Positions 1 through 8,159 of a DNA stretch of 61,346 nucleotides are shown piece after piece. Position numbers and translations under genes: made by a program. The notes beneath the pieces were generated by a model. The model worked only from the letters and a program-made list of their open reading frames with translations. It did no database searches and was not told where the DNA came from. The stretch is from an uncultured Desulfocapsa sp. GTDB taxonomy: Bacteria; Desulfobacterota; Desulfobulbia; Desulfobulbales; Desulfocapsaceae. The DNA is taken from positions 1 to 61,346 of the forward strand of contig CAMZKT010000022.1 of NCBI GenBank assembly GCA_947311435.1. The letters run 5' to 3'. Numbering within the stretch: the stretch's first letter is position 1; every line of letters starts with the position of its first letter.

Positions 1-112
1 CGGCAATATAGAGGGCGACAAAAAAGAATACACAGCAAAGGCAGATCAAAACCGCTTTTTTCCGTTGTAACAAGGATACCTGCTTAGGCTGTTGCACTAT
101 GGTATTTGTCAT
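1..112 (-). CDS. nikC: Nickel/peptide ABC transporter permease, N-terminal fragment (NikC/DppC-like)
   Basis: Partial gene cut by the window edge. Only the first 37 codons are present, reading MTNTIVQQPKQ and then a hydrophobic stretch (first membrane helix). The ATG at 112-110 overlaps the TGA of the upstream permease (ATGA), the usual translational coupling of paired NikB/NikC or DppB/DppC permeases. The assignment as second permease rests on position and on the early transmembrane helix, because too little is visible for family motifs. It should form the membrane channel with the upstream permease. Nickel specificity is inferred from the NikR-like operator in front of the operon. Confidence 0.6.
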   Translation of the reverse strand, partial: MTNTIVQQPKQVSLLQRKKAVLICLCCVFFFVALYIA

Positions 113-1095
113 ATCGCCTCCTCCGTTCGAACTCTGGGGTCAACCAGAGTATAAAGAAGATCGGCTATAAGGTTACCAACAACCACAAATATGGTACTGA
201 ATATGACGACTCCCAATAACAGGGGAACATCACCCCTGATTCCAGCATCAACAGTAGCCTTCCCCAGACCGGGGTAAGAAAAAACCACTTCGGCCAGAAC
301 CGAGCCGCTGAACAACTCTCCCAGGGATGCAAATTGTAAGGTGATTGCCGGCAGGAGGATATTTCTCAAGCCGTGAAAAATAGCTGTACTGCTACGGGTT
401 TCACCACAGGCCAGAGCGTATGTGGCATGGTTACTCTGGAAGAAATCAATCATCTTTTCCCTGGTATGGAGAGTTATCTGGGCAATACCAACAAGGGAGA
501 GTGTAAGAACCGGCAATGCCAAATGATACAGTCGGTCGGCAAAACTGACATCTTCAGGGGCAACACCAAGAGGGCCCGCACAGCAAACCGGAAACCAACC
601 CAGTTTCACGGCAAAGAAAACCAGTAGAATCATGGCCACCCAGAATGTGGGAGTCGAAGCCAGGGTATAGGCGTAGAAGCGTATAACCCGGTCGGCAAGA
701 CTATTTCTGAAGGTTCCTGCCACCGCCCCCAGGATAAAACCAAGCAGTCCTGAAAAGAGCCAGGCAAAAAACACCAACCAGAAGGAAGCGACAAAACGCT
801 TGCCAATTACATCAACCACCGGTTCGTTAAAAATAACTGACTTACCAAAATCACCCCGAAGAATATTACCTGCCCAGGAAAGAAACCGCTCAGAGGGGGA
901 TTTATCCAGTCCCCAGCGGGAGATAATCTGCGCTTCCTGCTCCTGGCTAATCTGCAACCTGTCGTACCCGAGGTAAGCGGTGATTGGATCAAGGGGGGCA
1001 AAGCTGACCAAAACAAACGAGAGAACCGAAACCACAGCAACGATAATACTCAGGCGTAGCATTTTGGAGGCAAAATATTTACAGAATGTTTTCAT
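109..1095 (-). CDS. nikB: ABC transporter permease, NikB/DppB type
   Basis: Inner-membrane permease of a family-5 (peptide/nickel) importer, 328 residues, the usual length. About six hydrophobic helices are visible, starting with residues 14-34. The conserved PLDPITAYLG motif follows the first helix. The EAA-type cytoplasmic loop that contacts the ATPase lies around residues 226-250 (YALACGETRSS then GLRNILLPA). It lies 120 bp behind nikA, with a strong hairpin in the gap, and overlaps the next permease by 4 bp. Peptide and nickel permeases cannot be separated by sequence alone; the promoter operator favours nickel. Confidence 0.82.
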   Translation of the reverse strand: MKTFCKYFASKMLRLSIIVAVVSVLSFVLVSFAPLDPITAYLGYDRLQISQEQEAQIISRWGLDKSPSERFLSWAGNILRGDFGKSVIFNEPVVDVIGKRFVASFWLVFFAWLFSGLLGFILGAVAGTFRNSLADRVIRFYAYTLASTPTFWVAMILLVFFAVKLGWFPVCCAGPLGVAPEDVSFADRLYHLALPVLTLSLVGIAQITLHTREKMIDFFQSNHATYALACGETRSSTAIFHGLRNILLPAITLQFASLGELFSGSVLAEVVFSYPGLGKATVDAGIRGDVPLLLGVVIFSTIFVVVGNLIADLLYTLVDPRVRTEEAI

Positions 1096-1120
1096 TTATG
1101 GCGATACCCTTACAAAAAAG

Positions 1121-1162
1121 CTGCAAGCTGTTTTTCCATGAACAAAAAAAAACAGCTTGCAG
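1121..1162. terminator. 15-bp perfect inverted repeat between nikA and nikB
   Basis: CTGCAAGCTGTTTTT (1121-1135) and its exact complement (1148-1162) flank a 12-base loop. On the leftward transcript this folds just after the nikA stop. Binding-protein genes often have such hairpins, which give partial termination or protect the abundant nikA mRNA. It could also act as a terminator, but nikB would then need another promoter. Confidence 0.6.
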
Positions 1163-1215
1163 GATTAGAGTAATGGCCGCAATTCCATTTGCGACCATTT
1201 GTGATATATATAAAG

Positions 1216-2790
1216 TTAATCCAATATCTTCCAATCGGTTATGTTTGCTGTAATGGGCCAGCCATGACCATGTGGCTCCACCCTTGCTTTGCCAATATCA
1301 AGTTTATCACTGACAAAATATACATGATCAAGGTTCACCAGCCAGGCCCAGGGAGCATCACCCTTTGGTCCTGCTCCGGTTTCACCATCCCATTGTGCCT
1401 TTTTCCACCACTGCATAGAGTCTGCAAAAGAAACAGAAGTTATGGCCTTTTTCAAATACTCATCTACCTTCGGATTTTTGTAGAAACCTCGATTATTGTC
1501 ACTTTCACTGTAGTAAAGACTATATATTTCTATGGGAGTGTGATTGCCCCAGCCATAAACAATCACATTGGCGTGCCGCAAGCCCTTTATCTCATCCCAG
1601 CTCTTACCTATCACATTGGCTTTAATACCAATCTCACGCAACATATCCGAGGCGGCCAGAGCCAGACCTTGACGAATGGAACGGTCTGCCGGATACACCA
1701 GAGTAAACTCTGCCTTCAAACCATTTTTCTCCAGAACCCCGTCACCATCAACATCTTTCCAGCCTGCATCGGCCAGCAGTTTTCTCGCTCCCTTGGGATC
1801 GCCATCTTTAATTTTATTGGCTGGATTATCCCAGGCCAATCCATCACAGACAAAGTATGCCGGCCTGCCATAACCATACAGGACACCATCCACCAATTTC
1901 TTGCGATCAAGAGCCATGTTTATGGCCTTACGGATAGCAATATCTGCCGTGACATCATTACCAATGGGAGCACCATCATCTGTCTTTTTCCCCTCATTCG
2001 GCACAACCGGAAACATCAACCCCCGATTATCAACACTTCTCACCGCTTTCACATGCATCCCCTTAACCTTCTGGTGACCCAGATGAGGAGGAACCACAAC
2101 CATATCCAATTTACCCGCCTTGGCAGCAGCAAACATGGTATCTTCCTTGCCATAAAGAAAGGTTATCTTTTTAAAAGGTGACGGCTTACCATAGTAATAG
2201 GGATTTGGCTCCACGCTCATCTGCTCCCCTTCAACCCAGGAGATCATCTTAAAGGGACCGGAACCAACCGGATTTCTGCCATAATTATCGTTGTAAAGAT
2301 GCTTGGGTACAATGCCAAGGGTCAACAACTTATGAATAAAGGTGCTGTCAGGTTCTACAAAATGAAACTCCACGGTGTAAGGAGCAACAACAACTGCCTC
2401 CTTCATCTGACTAAGGTCAACCTTGCCACCGGCAGTCTTCGCCTTGTTAAAGGTAAAAGCAACATCCTCAGCCGTCACTTTCTTACCGTCAGAAAAGCGG
2501 GCATCCTGACGAATTGTTACCGTCCAGAGAAGCCCATCCCCGGAAACAGTGTAGTCAGTGGCCAGATCGTTAATCGGATTCAGATCATCGTCATGTTTCA
2601 GCAGGGTACTCTGAAACAAGGGATTACCATACCTACCCCAGCCCATCATGGGGTTGAAACCGTCTGAGGGTTCACCCCTAAGGGCCAACACAAGAGTATC
2701 CTTGGCCATAACAGAAGCGGAAAAAGCCCCAAAGGCCATGGTTAAAAGTAGAGCTGTGCATAAAGCAAGAAAGCACTGTTTCCTGTTCAT
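1216..2790 (-). CDS. nikA: Family-5 ABC transporter periplasmic binding protein, NikA-like
   Basis: Extracytoplasmic solute-binding protein of the peptide/nickel family (SBP_bac_5), 524 residues, normal length. A signal peptide covers about residues 1-29 (cleavage near SVMA|KD). Typical family landmarks include LRGEPSDGFNPM, the WTVTIRQDARFSDG block and AEDVAFTF, and then PVGSGPFKM. The start is fixed by a good ribosome site (GGAGG) just upstream. It heads an operon with nikB and nikC. Its promoter carries a NikR-like palindrome, and a 12-bp-stem hairpin sits in the leader. I infer Ni(II) or a Ni chelate as ligand. A peptide-binding role cannot be excluded from sequence. Confidence 0.75.
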   Translation of the reverse strand: MNRKQCFLALCTALLLTMAFGAFSASVMAKDTLVLALRGEPSDGFNPMMGWGRYGNPLFQSTLLKHDDDLNPINDLATDYTVSGDGLLWTVTIRQDARFSDGKKVTAEDVAFTFNKAKTAGGKVDLSQMKEAVVVAPYTVEFHFVEPDSTFIHKLLTLGIVPKHLYNDNYGRNPVGSGPFKMISWVEGEQMSVEPNPYYYGKPSPFKKITFLYGKEDTMFAAAKAGKLDMVVVPPHLGHQKVKGMHVKAVRSVDNRGLMFPVVPNEGKKTDDGAPIGNDVTADIAIRKAINMALDRKKLVDGVLYGYGRPAYFVCDGLAWDNPANKIKDGDPKGARKLLADAGWKDVDGDGVLEKNGLKAEFTLVYPADRSIRQGLALAASDMLREIGIKANVIGKSWDEIKGLRHANVIVYGWGNHTPIEIYSLYYSESDNNRGFYKNPKVDEYLKKAITSVSFADSMQWWKKAQWDGETGAGPKGDAPWAWLVNLDHVYFVSDKLDIGKARVEPHGHGWPITANITDWKILD

Positions 2791-2859
2791 TTTTTTCCTC
2801 CGAAAATGTATTTATTTGTTTTCCACGCCAAAATGTTGAAAGGCAGCGTTTTTTAAGAA

Positions 2860-2893
2860 ACCCGTTCCCTTCAGGAGCCTAAAGGGAACGGGT
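2860..2893 (-). promoter_or_regulatory. Leader hairpin in the nikA 5' UTR
   Basis: ACCCGTTCCCTT (2860-2871) pairs perfectly with AAGGGAACGGGT (2882-2893) around a 10-base loop. In the leftward transcript it lies between the operator and the nikA start and is followed by TTTCTTAAAAAA. It may be an attenuator or a 5' stabilising stem. The role is inferred. Confidence 0.45.
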
Positions 2894-2901
2894 AAGGAGA
2901 A

Positions 2902-2964
2902 GTTAACACGTTTTGCAGTTACGTGTTACCGGCAATGAATAGTTGATATCATTTCACTTGTCAA
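2902..2964 (-). promoter_or_regulatory. nikA promoter with NikR-type operator
   Basis: The leftward promoter has -35 TTGACA (2964-2959), a 17-bp spacer and -10 TATTCA (2941-2936). Immediately downstream lies the palindrome TTAACACG-N11-CGTGTTAC (2903-2929). The same half-sites and spacing recur at three other promoters in this window, always over or just behind the -10 box, as expected for a repressor. From memory, deltaproteobacterial NikR proteins are reported to bind GTGTTAC/GTAACAC half-sites about 13 bp apart. Confidence 0.7.
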
Positions 2965-3022
2965 GAACAAAAACAGTTAAATCTCCCTGCAAAGAGTCAT
3001 TTGGGTGTTTATATCATGCTTA

Positions 3023-3077
3023 TTGACAGGGGATCTCCCCTCCTGTAAAGTAACACGTTATTATAAAACGTACTACC
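3023..3077 (+). promoter_or_regulatory. Promoter with NikR-type operator for the FecBCD-like operon
   Basis: -35 TTGACA (3023-3028), 17-bp spacer, -10 TAAAGT (3046-3051). The operator GTAACACG-N11-CGTACTAC (3050-3076) overlaps the -10 box; its right half has one mismatch to CGTGTTAC. This places the transcription start near 3058 and makes the ATG at 3125 the sensible start for the downstream gene. Confidence 0.65.
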
Positions 3078-3124
3078 GCGTTTCAGTGTTTCAATTTCGT
3101 TCATTCAAATTAACAGGGGTAAAA

Positions 3125-4237
3125 ATGAATTATTTTTTAAAAATATTGCTGTTGTCGGCTCTCATTGTGTGTTTTGCTGCCCCCTACTCTTCGGCAGAAA
3201 CTCGGGTTATCACCGACATGGCTGGAAGAAAGGTTGAGATTCCAATGGTGGTGGAGCGGGTGTTGTGTTCCGGCCCCGGATGTTTGCGTTATTTAACCTA
3301 TCTTCAAGGTCAAAATCTTGTGGTTGGTGTCGACAGCATTGAGAAGCGGCTAAACAGGTTTGACGCCCGCCCATATGCCCTCGCCAATCCACAGTTCAGG
3401 GAAAAACCTCTTTTTGGTGACTTCAGAGGACATGACAACCCTGAATTAATCCTTGGGCTTAAAGATCAACCCCAGGTGATTTTCAAAACCTTCAAAAACA
3501 TGGGATATGATGCCGATGAACTACAGGAAAAAACCGGAATTCCTGTTGTTTGCCTTTCCTATGCCAATCTTGTATCCGGTCGACGGGTTATCTATGATTC
3601 CCTCATGTTAATGGGCGATATCATAGGCAAAAAGGAAAGAGCGACCGCACTATGTAACTTTATGGAAAAAAATATCAATGACCTTGAGCAGCGGACAGCA
3701 GATATCCAAAAGTCAAAACAATATTCAGTGTATATCGGTGGCATAGCAAAAAAAGGTCCCCATGGTTTTCAGTCCACAGAACCTGGCTACCCACCCTTTT
3801 ATTTTGTCAATGCGATTAATGTCGCCAGATCTTCAGGGAAGAAGAGCAAACCACTACAGCATGCCAATGTATCTCGAGAACAGATTGTATCCTGGAACCC
3901 GGATATACTTTTTGTTGATCTTTCCTCCACTCAGCTCGGCAGAAATGCCGGAGCAGTTTATGAACTCCGCACAGATCCCGCCTATCAAAGTCTGACAGCA
4001 GTGAAGAAGGGAGATGTTTACGGAGTTCTGCCCTATAACTGGTACACAATGAACTATGGATCAATCATTGCTAATGCGTATTTTATTGGAAAAGTGTTAT
4101 ATCCAGAACGTTTTGCAGATATAGACCCAAAGATAAAGGCCGATGAGATATATACTTTTATGGTGGGAAAACCGGTTTTGTCCTTGATGGATAAATCCTT
4201 TAACGGGCTGGTTTTCAAACCTGTCTCCATGAACTAA
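3125..4237 (+). CDS. Metal/chelate ABC transporter periplasmic binding protein (FecB/BtuF-like)
   Basis: 370-residue periplasmic binding protein of the siderophore/cobalamin class (class III SBP fold). The start at 3125 gives a clean signal peptide (MNYFLKILLLSALIVCF, cleavage near SSA|ET). An in-frame extension to 3005 would run across the promoter and operator. The mature protein opens with RVITDMAGRKVEIP, the family signature. Later come NPELILGL and the C-terminal WNPDILFVD. It is first in a three-gene operon with a FecCD permease and an ATPase. The NikR-type operator suggests nickel or a nickel complex as cargo. Iron-siderophore or corrinoid uptake are the alternatives. Confidence 0.78.
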   Translation: MNYFLKILLLSALIVCFAAPYSSAETRVITDMAGRKVEIPMVVERVLCSGPGCLRYLTYLQGQNLVVGVDSIEKRLNRFDARPYALANPQFREKPLFGDFRGHDNPELILGLKDQPQVIFKTFKNMGYDADELQEKTGIPVVCLSYANLVSGRRVIYDSLMLMGDIIGKKERATALCNFMEKNINDLEQRTADIQKSKQYSVYIGGIAKKGPHGFQSTEPGYPPFYFVNAINVARSSGKKSKPLQHANVSREQIVSWNPDILFVDLSSTQLGRNAGAVYELRTDPAYQSLTAVKKGDVYGVLPYNWYTMNYGSIIANAYFIGKVLYPERFADIDPKIKADEIYTFMVGKPVLSLMDKSFNGLVFKPVSMN

Positions 4238-4240
4238 GCC

Positions 4241-5308
4241 ATGCACTTCAGTGAAGGTCAAATCCCTGCCGAATACTCACGACACATCAGGATAAAAGTA
4301 GCATTCCTGCTCTCTTCCCTGTTTCTTGTCGGGCTTGTATTAATCTTTTCAATTGGCATGGGCCCTGTTTCAATATCCCCCCTGGCGGCACTAAAAACTC
4401 TGGCTGGAGAGACCGTCTCCAGCCAGTTTGATATGATCATATGGAATATTCGTCTTCCACAGGCTCTCACAGCAGTGGTTGCAGGCATGGGGCTGGCCAT
4501 GGCAGGAGCAGTGATGCAGGCCATTCTCCGTAATCCTCTAGGCTCCCCATTCACCCTTGGCATCTCCCATGCAGCCGCCTTTGGTGCTGCCTTCTCCGTT
4601 ATGATTCTTGACCTCGGGACGATGACCAGCAGCAACGTGGGAGCTGTCCACCTGAACAGCCCGTACTTAACCACAGCCATAGCCTTTGCCTTCAGCCTCA
4701 TTGCTACCTGTATTATTATCGCCATCTCAAGACTCCGTATGGCGCGGCCGGAGACCATGATACTTACGGGTGTTGCCCTTGGCTCCCTTTTCACAGCGGG
4801 AACCATGTTTCTTCAATATTTTGCAGATGATATACAACTGGCAGCAATGGTATTCTGGACCTTTGGGGATGTGGCCAGAGCCTCATGGGCAGAATTACTG
4901 CTGATCACAGTCGTGGTAATCGGAGCCTCTGTGTGGTTTTTTTTGAACCGCTGGAACTTCAATGCCATTGAAGCCGGCGATGAAACGGCCAAAGGCCTGG
5001 GAGTTAAAGTGGAACAGGTTCGGATAACAGGAATGCTTGTTGCCTCACTTGTAACTGCTGTTATTGTTTCCTTGCTTGGAATCATCGGCTTTGTCGGTCT
5101 TGTCTGTCCACATGTATGCAGGAGACTGATAGGTGATGATTACAGGTTTCTTCTTCCAGGTTCCTGTCTCGTTGGCGGGATATTGTTGCTTGCTGCTGAT
5201 ACTGCAGCAAGGCTTATGTTGGCTCCAAACGTACTGCCGGTATCAATTCTTACCGCCTTCATGGGAGCACCCGTATTCATCTGGCTTATTGTACGGAGTA
5301 ACAGATGA
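4241..5308 (+). CDS. FecCD-family ABC transporter permease
   Basis: 355-residue inner-membrane permease of the BtuC/FhuB/FecCD family with about ten hydrophobic helices. Recognisable segments include IWNIRLPQALTAVVAGMGLA near residue 67, where R-LP is the family hallmark, then MQAILRNPLGSPFTLGIS. The coupling-helix region ends in GLVCPHVCRRLIGDD and precedes the last two helices. The ATG lies 3 bp after the binding-protein stop, and the gene ends by overlapping the ATPase start (ATGA). It forms the translocation pore of the putative nickel-chelate importer. Confidence 0.85.
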   Translation: MHFSEGQIPAEYSRHIRIKVAFLLSSLFLVGLVLIFSIGMGPVSISPLAALKTLAGETVSSQFDMIIWNIRLPQALTAVVAGMGLAMAGAVMQAILRNPLGSPFTLGISHAAAFGAAFSVMILDLGTMTSSNVGAVHLNSPYLTTAIAFAFSLIATCIIIAISRLRMARPETMILTGVALGSLFTAGTMFLQYFADDIQLAAMVFWTFGDVARASWAELLLITVVVIGASVWFFLNRWNFNAIEAGDETAKGLGVKVEQVRITGMLVASLVTAVIVSLLGIIGFVGLVCPHVCRRLIGDDYRFLLPGSCLVGGILLLAADTAARLMLAPNVLPVSILTAFMGAPVFIWLIVRSNR

Positions 5309-6075
5309 TTAATATAAATGTCAGCGGCATATCATTTGCCTACAATGGCTGTTCCGTCCTTCACAAAATATCTTTTCACGTTAACCACGGAGAGCTGCTG
5401 GCCATTCTTGGCCCCAATGGAGCTGGTAAGACCACTTTATTGAAGTGTATGAATGGCATTCACACACCTGAGGATGGTGCCGTTCTTGTGGAAGAAAGAA
5501 ATATTTTCACAATGAGCCAGAATGAAATTGCCCGATTATTTGGCTATGTCCCGCAAAGACTTGAGACTGCACGATTGACTGTTTTTGACAGTATACTCCT
5601 TGGCCGCAAGCCTTATATCAAGTGGAGGGTAAGAGAAAAAGATATTCGCATGGTCGACGCTACAATAAGGAGACTCTCCCTTCAACACCTTTCATTGCGC
5701 CATATAGACCGCTTAAGTGGCGGAGAACTGCAAAAGGTATCAATAGGTAGAGCACTTGTCCAAGAGCCAAAGATACTGCTGCTGGACGAACCAACCAGCA
5801 ATCTTGATCTGAAAAATCAGCTTGATATTATGAGTACCATAAAGAATGTGGTGAACAGTCATCAAATATCGGCCGTGATGACAATGCATGATCTCAATAC
5901 TGCCATGCGCTATGCAGATAAGTTTCTCTTTTTAAGAAATGGAGAAATAACTGCCTGTGGCGGATGCGGGAGTATAAATCCAGAGGTTATCGAAAAGGTA
6001 TATGGAGTTAAAGTGGAAATAGAATACCGAAACGGATACCCCGTCATCCATCCGCTGGATGACACTGGCGATTAG
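5305..6075 (+). CDS. FecE/BtuD-like ABC transporter ATPase
   Basis: 256-residue ATPase that energises the preceding FecCD permease. Walker A is GPNGAGKTT (residues 36-44), the signature is LSGGELQKVSIGRAL, Walker B is ILLLDEPTSNLD, and the switch histidine is in MTMHDLN. All catalytic motifs are intact. Its start overlaps the permease stop by 4 bp. Its own TAG stop lies inside the left end of a dispersed repeat, so the repeat marks the end of the operon. Confidence 0.87.
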   Translation: MININVSGISFAYNGCSVLHKISFHVNHGELLAILGPNGAGKTTLLKCMNGIHTPEDGAVLVEERNIFTMSQNEIARLFGYVPQRLETARLTVFDSILLGRKPYIKWRVREKDIRMVDATIRRLSLQHLSLRHIDRLSGGELQKVSIGRALVQEPKILLLDEPTSNLDLKNQLDIMSTIKNVVNSHQISAVMTMHDLNTAMRYADKFLFLRNGEITACGGCGSINPEVIEKVYGVKVEIEYRNGYPVIHPLDDTGD

Positions 6076-6162
6076 TGCCTTACTCCATAAAAGCCATCAT
6101 AAAAAACAAGAAACCGTGAGATTTTTTTATTCAGAAACTTGGAGTTAGCACCAAGGCACTTA
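6072..6162 (+). repeat. Dispersed ~90-bp repeat with inverted ends, copy 1
   Basis: Begins TTAGTGCCTTACTCCATAAA and ends CACCAAGGCACTTA. AGTGCCTT (6074-6081) and AAGGCACT (6153-6160) are exact inverted ends. The body matches the copy at 8032-8124 closely and the copies at 8160-8250 and 15780-15865 more loosely. It is followed by small hairpins (CCCCT/AGGGG, AGAGTC/GACTCT, CCGAC/GTCGG). No ORF is present, which fits a REP- or MITE-like element. Confidence 0.7.
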
Positions 6163-6222
6163 CACCCCTCAAGGGGGTACTGAAAAGAGTCCTGTGACTC
6201 TAAAAAGTTTTCCGACTTGTCG

Positions 6223-6272
6223 GGTTAGTGTCTTACGCCACAAAAGCCGTCATAAAAAAAACGTAACTGTTC
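6223..6272 (+). repeat. Partial copy of the dispersed repeat
   Basis: GGTTAGTGTCTTACGCC followed by a body resembling the first half of copy 1 (CCGTCATAAAAAA). The second half is missing where the sequence runs into the FmdE-like gene. It follows a CCGACTTGTCGG hairpin, like the tandem second unit at 8160. Confidence 0.5.
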
Positions 6273-6302
6273 AGGTAGCACCTGAATTTGGCATATCTGC
6301 CA

Positions 6303-6908
6303 TCAATGGCAAATCCCCCAAACTGGCTCAAGACCGGCACAAGACATGCAGCAGATGTCACCTTCAACATCCCAGGCCTTGTCAAGAGGAATCAGGCTGC
6401 CACAATAATGGCAATGAATCAAATGCCCTTCCTCGTTGTGTATTTGCAAGCGTCGACAACGGCTCTGGCGAATAAAGGAAAAACTGGTCACCGGTTCACA
6501 AAGAATTGTTCTTACAAGAAAATCAAGACTGGCCTGGTACCTTTCCAACTCCTCGTAGTTGTGCTCACACAGTTCCGATTCCAGCTCACGAATTTCCTGC
6601 GGTAACTCAATCCGTTTCCATATAAGTGTGAAACTTAATTGTGTTCCGGTTATGAGATGATAAAAGTGGTAATCCCAGGGTCTGGCAGACTGGGGTACAA
6701 CTATTTGCCCAAGGTAACCACGCCTCTGTATCAGATGTGCAAGAGCCATGGTTGTATCATTGTCGGAGACGGCTGCCACACCCACATCACTGAAGTCATC
6801 GAAACACTCCTCCACGTACATACCAATTTTCCAACCAATGGCCATTTCAGGACTTAGATATCCTTTCCTTTGCACCAGGCTGTATAAATTCATTGGCACT
6901 ATCATCAT
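6303..6908 (-). CDS. FmdE-like protein with C-terminal zinc ribbon, nickel-regulated
   Basis: 201 residues. The C-terminus has a zinc ribbon, CHYCG (C166, C169) and CCMSC (C187, C190), in the context IPLDKAWDVEGDICC, which resembles the tail of FmdE-family proteins. The N-terminal GYLSPEMAIGWKIG (residues 16-29) looks like a degenerate form of the FmdE core HGHLCPGLALG, with the metal-binding His and Cys lost. No signal peptide, so probably cytoplasmic. It stands alone, convergent with the FecBCD-like operon, and has its own NikR-type operator. I infer a metal-handling or sensing role linked to nickel; the biochemical activity is unknown. Confidence 0.6.
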   Translation of the reverse strand: MMIVPMNLYSLVQRKGYLSPEMAIGWKIGMYVEECFDDFSDVGVAAVSDNDTTMALAHLIQRRGYLGQIVVPQSARPWDYHFYHLITGTQLSFTLIWKRIELPQEIRELESELCEHNYEELERYQASLDFLVRTILCEPVTSFSFIRQSRCRRLQIHNEEGHLIHCHYCGSLIPLDKAWDVEGDICCMSCAGLEPVWGICH

Positions 6909-7018
6909 GTTCTCCAGTTATGGGAATATATTATATATTTAACTGCAGTTTTCTTTTCTCACAAATAATATGGCAAGCAGACATACAATTTACATTTGAA
7001 ATGGTAAGCAACGACCAT

Positions 7019-7076
7019 GTAACACGTATTGCATATTCGTATTACCGGAAGATAGTAAAAAAAGATCTTTTGTCAA
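7019..7076 (-). promoter_or_regulatory. Promoter with NikR-type operator for the FmdE-like gene
   Basis: Leftward -35 TTGACA (7076-7071), 16-bp spacer, -10 TATCTT (7054-7049), then GTAACACG-N11-CGTATTAC (7019-7045) directly downstream. One mismatch to the symmetric consensus. Layout is the same as at nikA. Confidence 0.65.
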
Positions 7077-7303
7077 GAACTTAAAAAGAGAGTTGTTACG
7101 GGCTCCATCAGAAAAGCCAGGGTAAGCGTTTACAGAGCCAGGGTTACGGTAAGCCTTGATGACTGGTGAACGGTTACAAGTCAGGCACCCGGTAAAGTAC
7201 AACTGATAACAAAAAAATGAGACCCGTAAGAAGCAGGATAGGGATAAAAGGGGGCAGAGTAAGATTAAAATATGAATATCGGGGGAGAATGCAAACACTA
7301 CCG

Positions 7304-7438
7304 TAACTACTCACAGGGCACCGCATCTCTGCGGAGTCTCGTGTCTCGCTTACCTGCGCGGTCACGCTCACTTGCGTATGACTTATACGCTGTGCCGGCC
7401 TGCCTGCGAAAGTAACCCGCTTACCCCGTGAGTAGTTA
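7304..7438. repeat. 135-bp element with 15-bp inverted ends
   Basis: TAACTACTCACAGGG (7304-7318) and CCCCGTGAGTAGTTA (7424-7438) match as inverted ends at 14 of 15 positions. The interior is GC-richer and has no convincing ORF. It fills most of the gene gap 6909-7462, together with the nickel-type promoter. It may be a MITE-like element or a large stem-loop; no second copy was found in this window. Confidence 0.5.
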
Positions 7439-7462
7439 GCTCTCACCCGTTTATATGAACAG

Positions 7463-7930
7463 TTACATACTTTTTAAAAACTTTCCCTGGTTATCATCAA
7501 GAACATCCGTGGTACGGACGATACAACGAAGGTGCAACATGGTCGCCTCTGCTTTTAAAGCTGCAATCTTCTGGACAAGCGGAGCAAGCTCTTCAGGAGT
7601 TTTTCCGGAAAAAATCCCGCTGGCCACCTCCAGCTCAAGTGGATTGATCTTCATGGCCAGCTCGTGAGCGCCCGCCAGCGTTTCCTGTCTTATCACCAAC
7701 AATTTACTTTTCTGATCTTCACTGAGGTTAAATTCCGGTTTATCCCAAGCCTGCATAACCTGTTTAGTCATATGCGGCATCTTCCCCATAATCAAAAACG
7801 GAGGACTCTTTTTCAACTCTGCAATTTTTATATTTTTAGCAGCAGGTACTGCGTTCTCTGCCATACCATTCACGCAGAACAAAGATAAAGCAAGAGCTGT
7901 CGCTACAGGGATAAAGACTTTTTTAATCAT
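7463..7930 (-). CDS. Small periplasmic protein, possibly Spy/CpxP/ZraP-like
   Basis: 155 residues if started at the ATG at 7930, which follows a good ribosome site (GGAGT) and gives a clean signal peptide (MIKKVFIPVATALALSLF, cleavage near GMA|EN). A longer in-frame start at 8011 would place 27 unlikely residues before it. The mature part is helical and charged. LSEDQKSKLLVIRQE and the later helix pair recall the periplasmic Spy/CpxP/ZraP chaperone or metal-stress family, but the LTxxQ motif is only approximate. Monocistronic; flanked by repeat elements on both sides. Function not established. Confidence 0.6.
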   Translation of the reverse strand: MIKKVFIPVATALALSLFCVNGMAENAVPAAKNIKIAELKKSPPFLIMGKMPHMTKQVMQAWDKPEFNLSEDQKSKLLVIRQETLAGAHELAMKINPLELEVASGIFSGKTPEELAPLVQKIAALKAEATMLHLRCIVRTTDVLDDNQGKFLKSM

Positions 7931-8031
7931 AATCAAACTCCGTTGGTTTATATTGACAAACAATCCTCCCCTTTCACAAAAGAGAAGGTGCACCACAAAA
8001 ATATAACTCACCCGACAAGCCGGAAAACTAT

Positions 8032-8124
8032 TTAGTGCCTTACTCCATAAAATCCATCACAAAAAACAAGAAACCGTGAGGGCTCTTTTTATTCAGCAAC
8101 TTGGAATTAGCACCAAGGCACTTA
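8032..8124 (+). repeat. Dispersed repeat, copy 2
   Basis: AGTGCCTT (8034-8041) and AAGGCACT (8115-8122) inverted ends. The body is nearly identical to copy 1. It is bracketed by a further inverted pair, CCCGACAAGCCGGA (8011-8024) and TCCGGCTTGTCGGG (8145-8158), so 8011-8158 could fold into one long structured stem. Confidence 0.7.
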
Positions 8125-8159
8125 TCCAGCGACTCTAAAATGTTCTCCGGCTTGTCGGG

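Noticed and set aside
1189-2181. Long open frame on the plus strand opposite nikA
   Set aside because: It is the mirror of a clear binding-protein gene, has no family features and no ribosome site.
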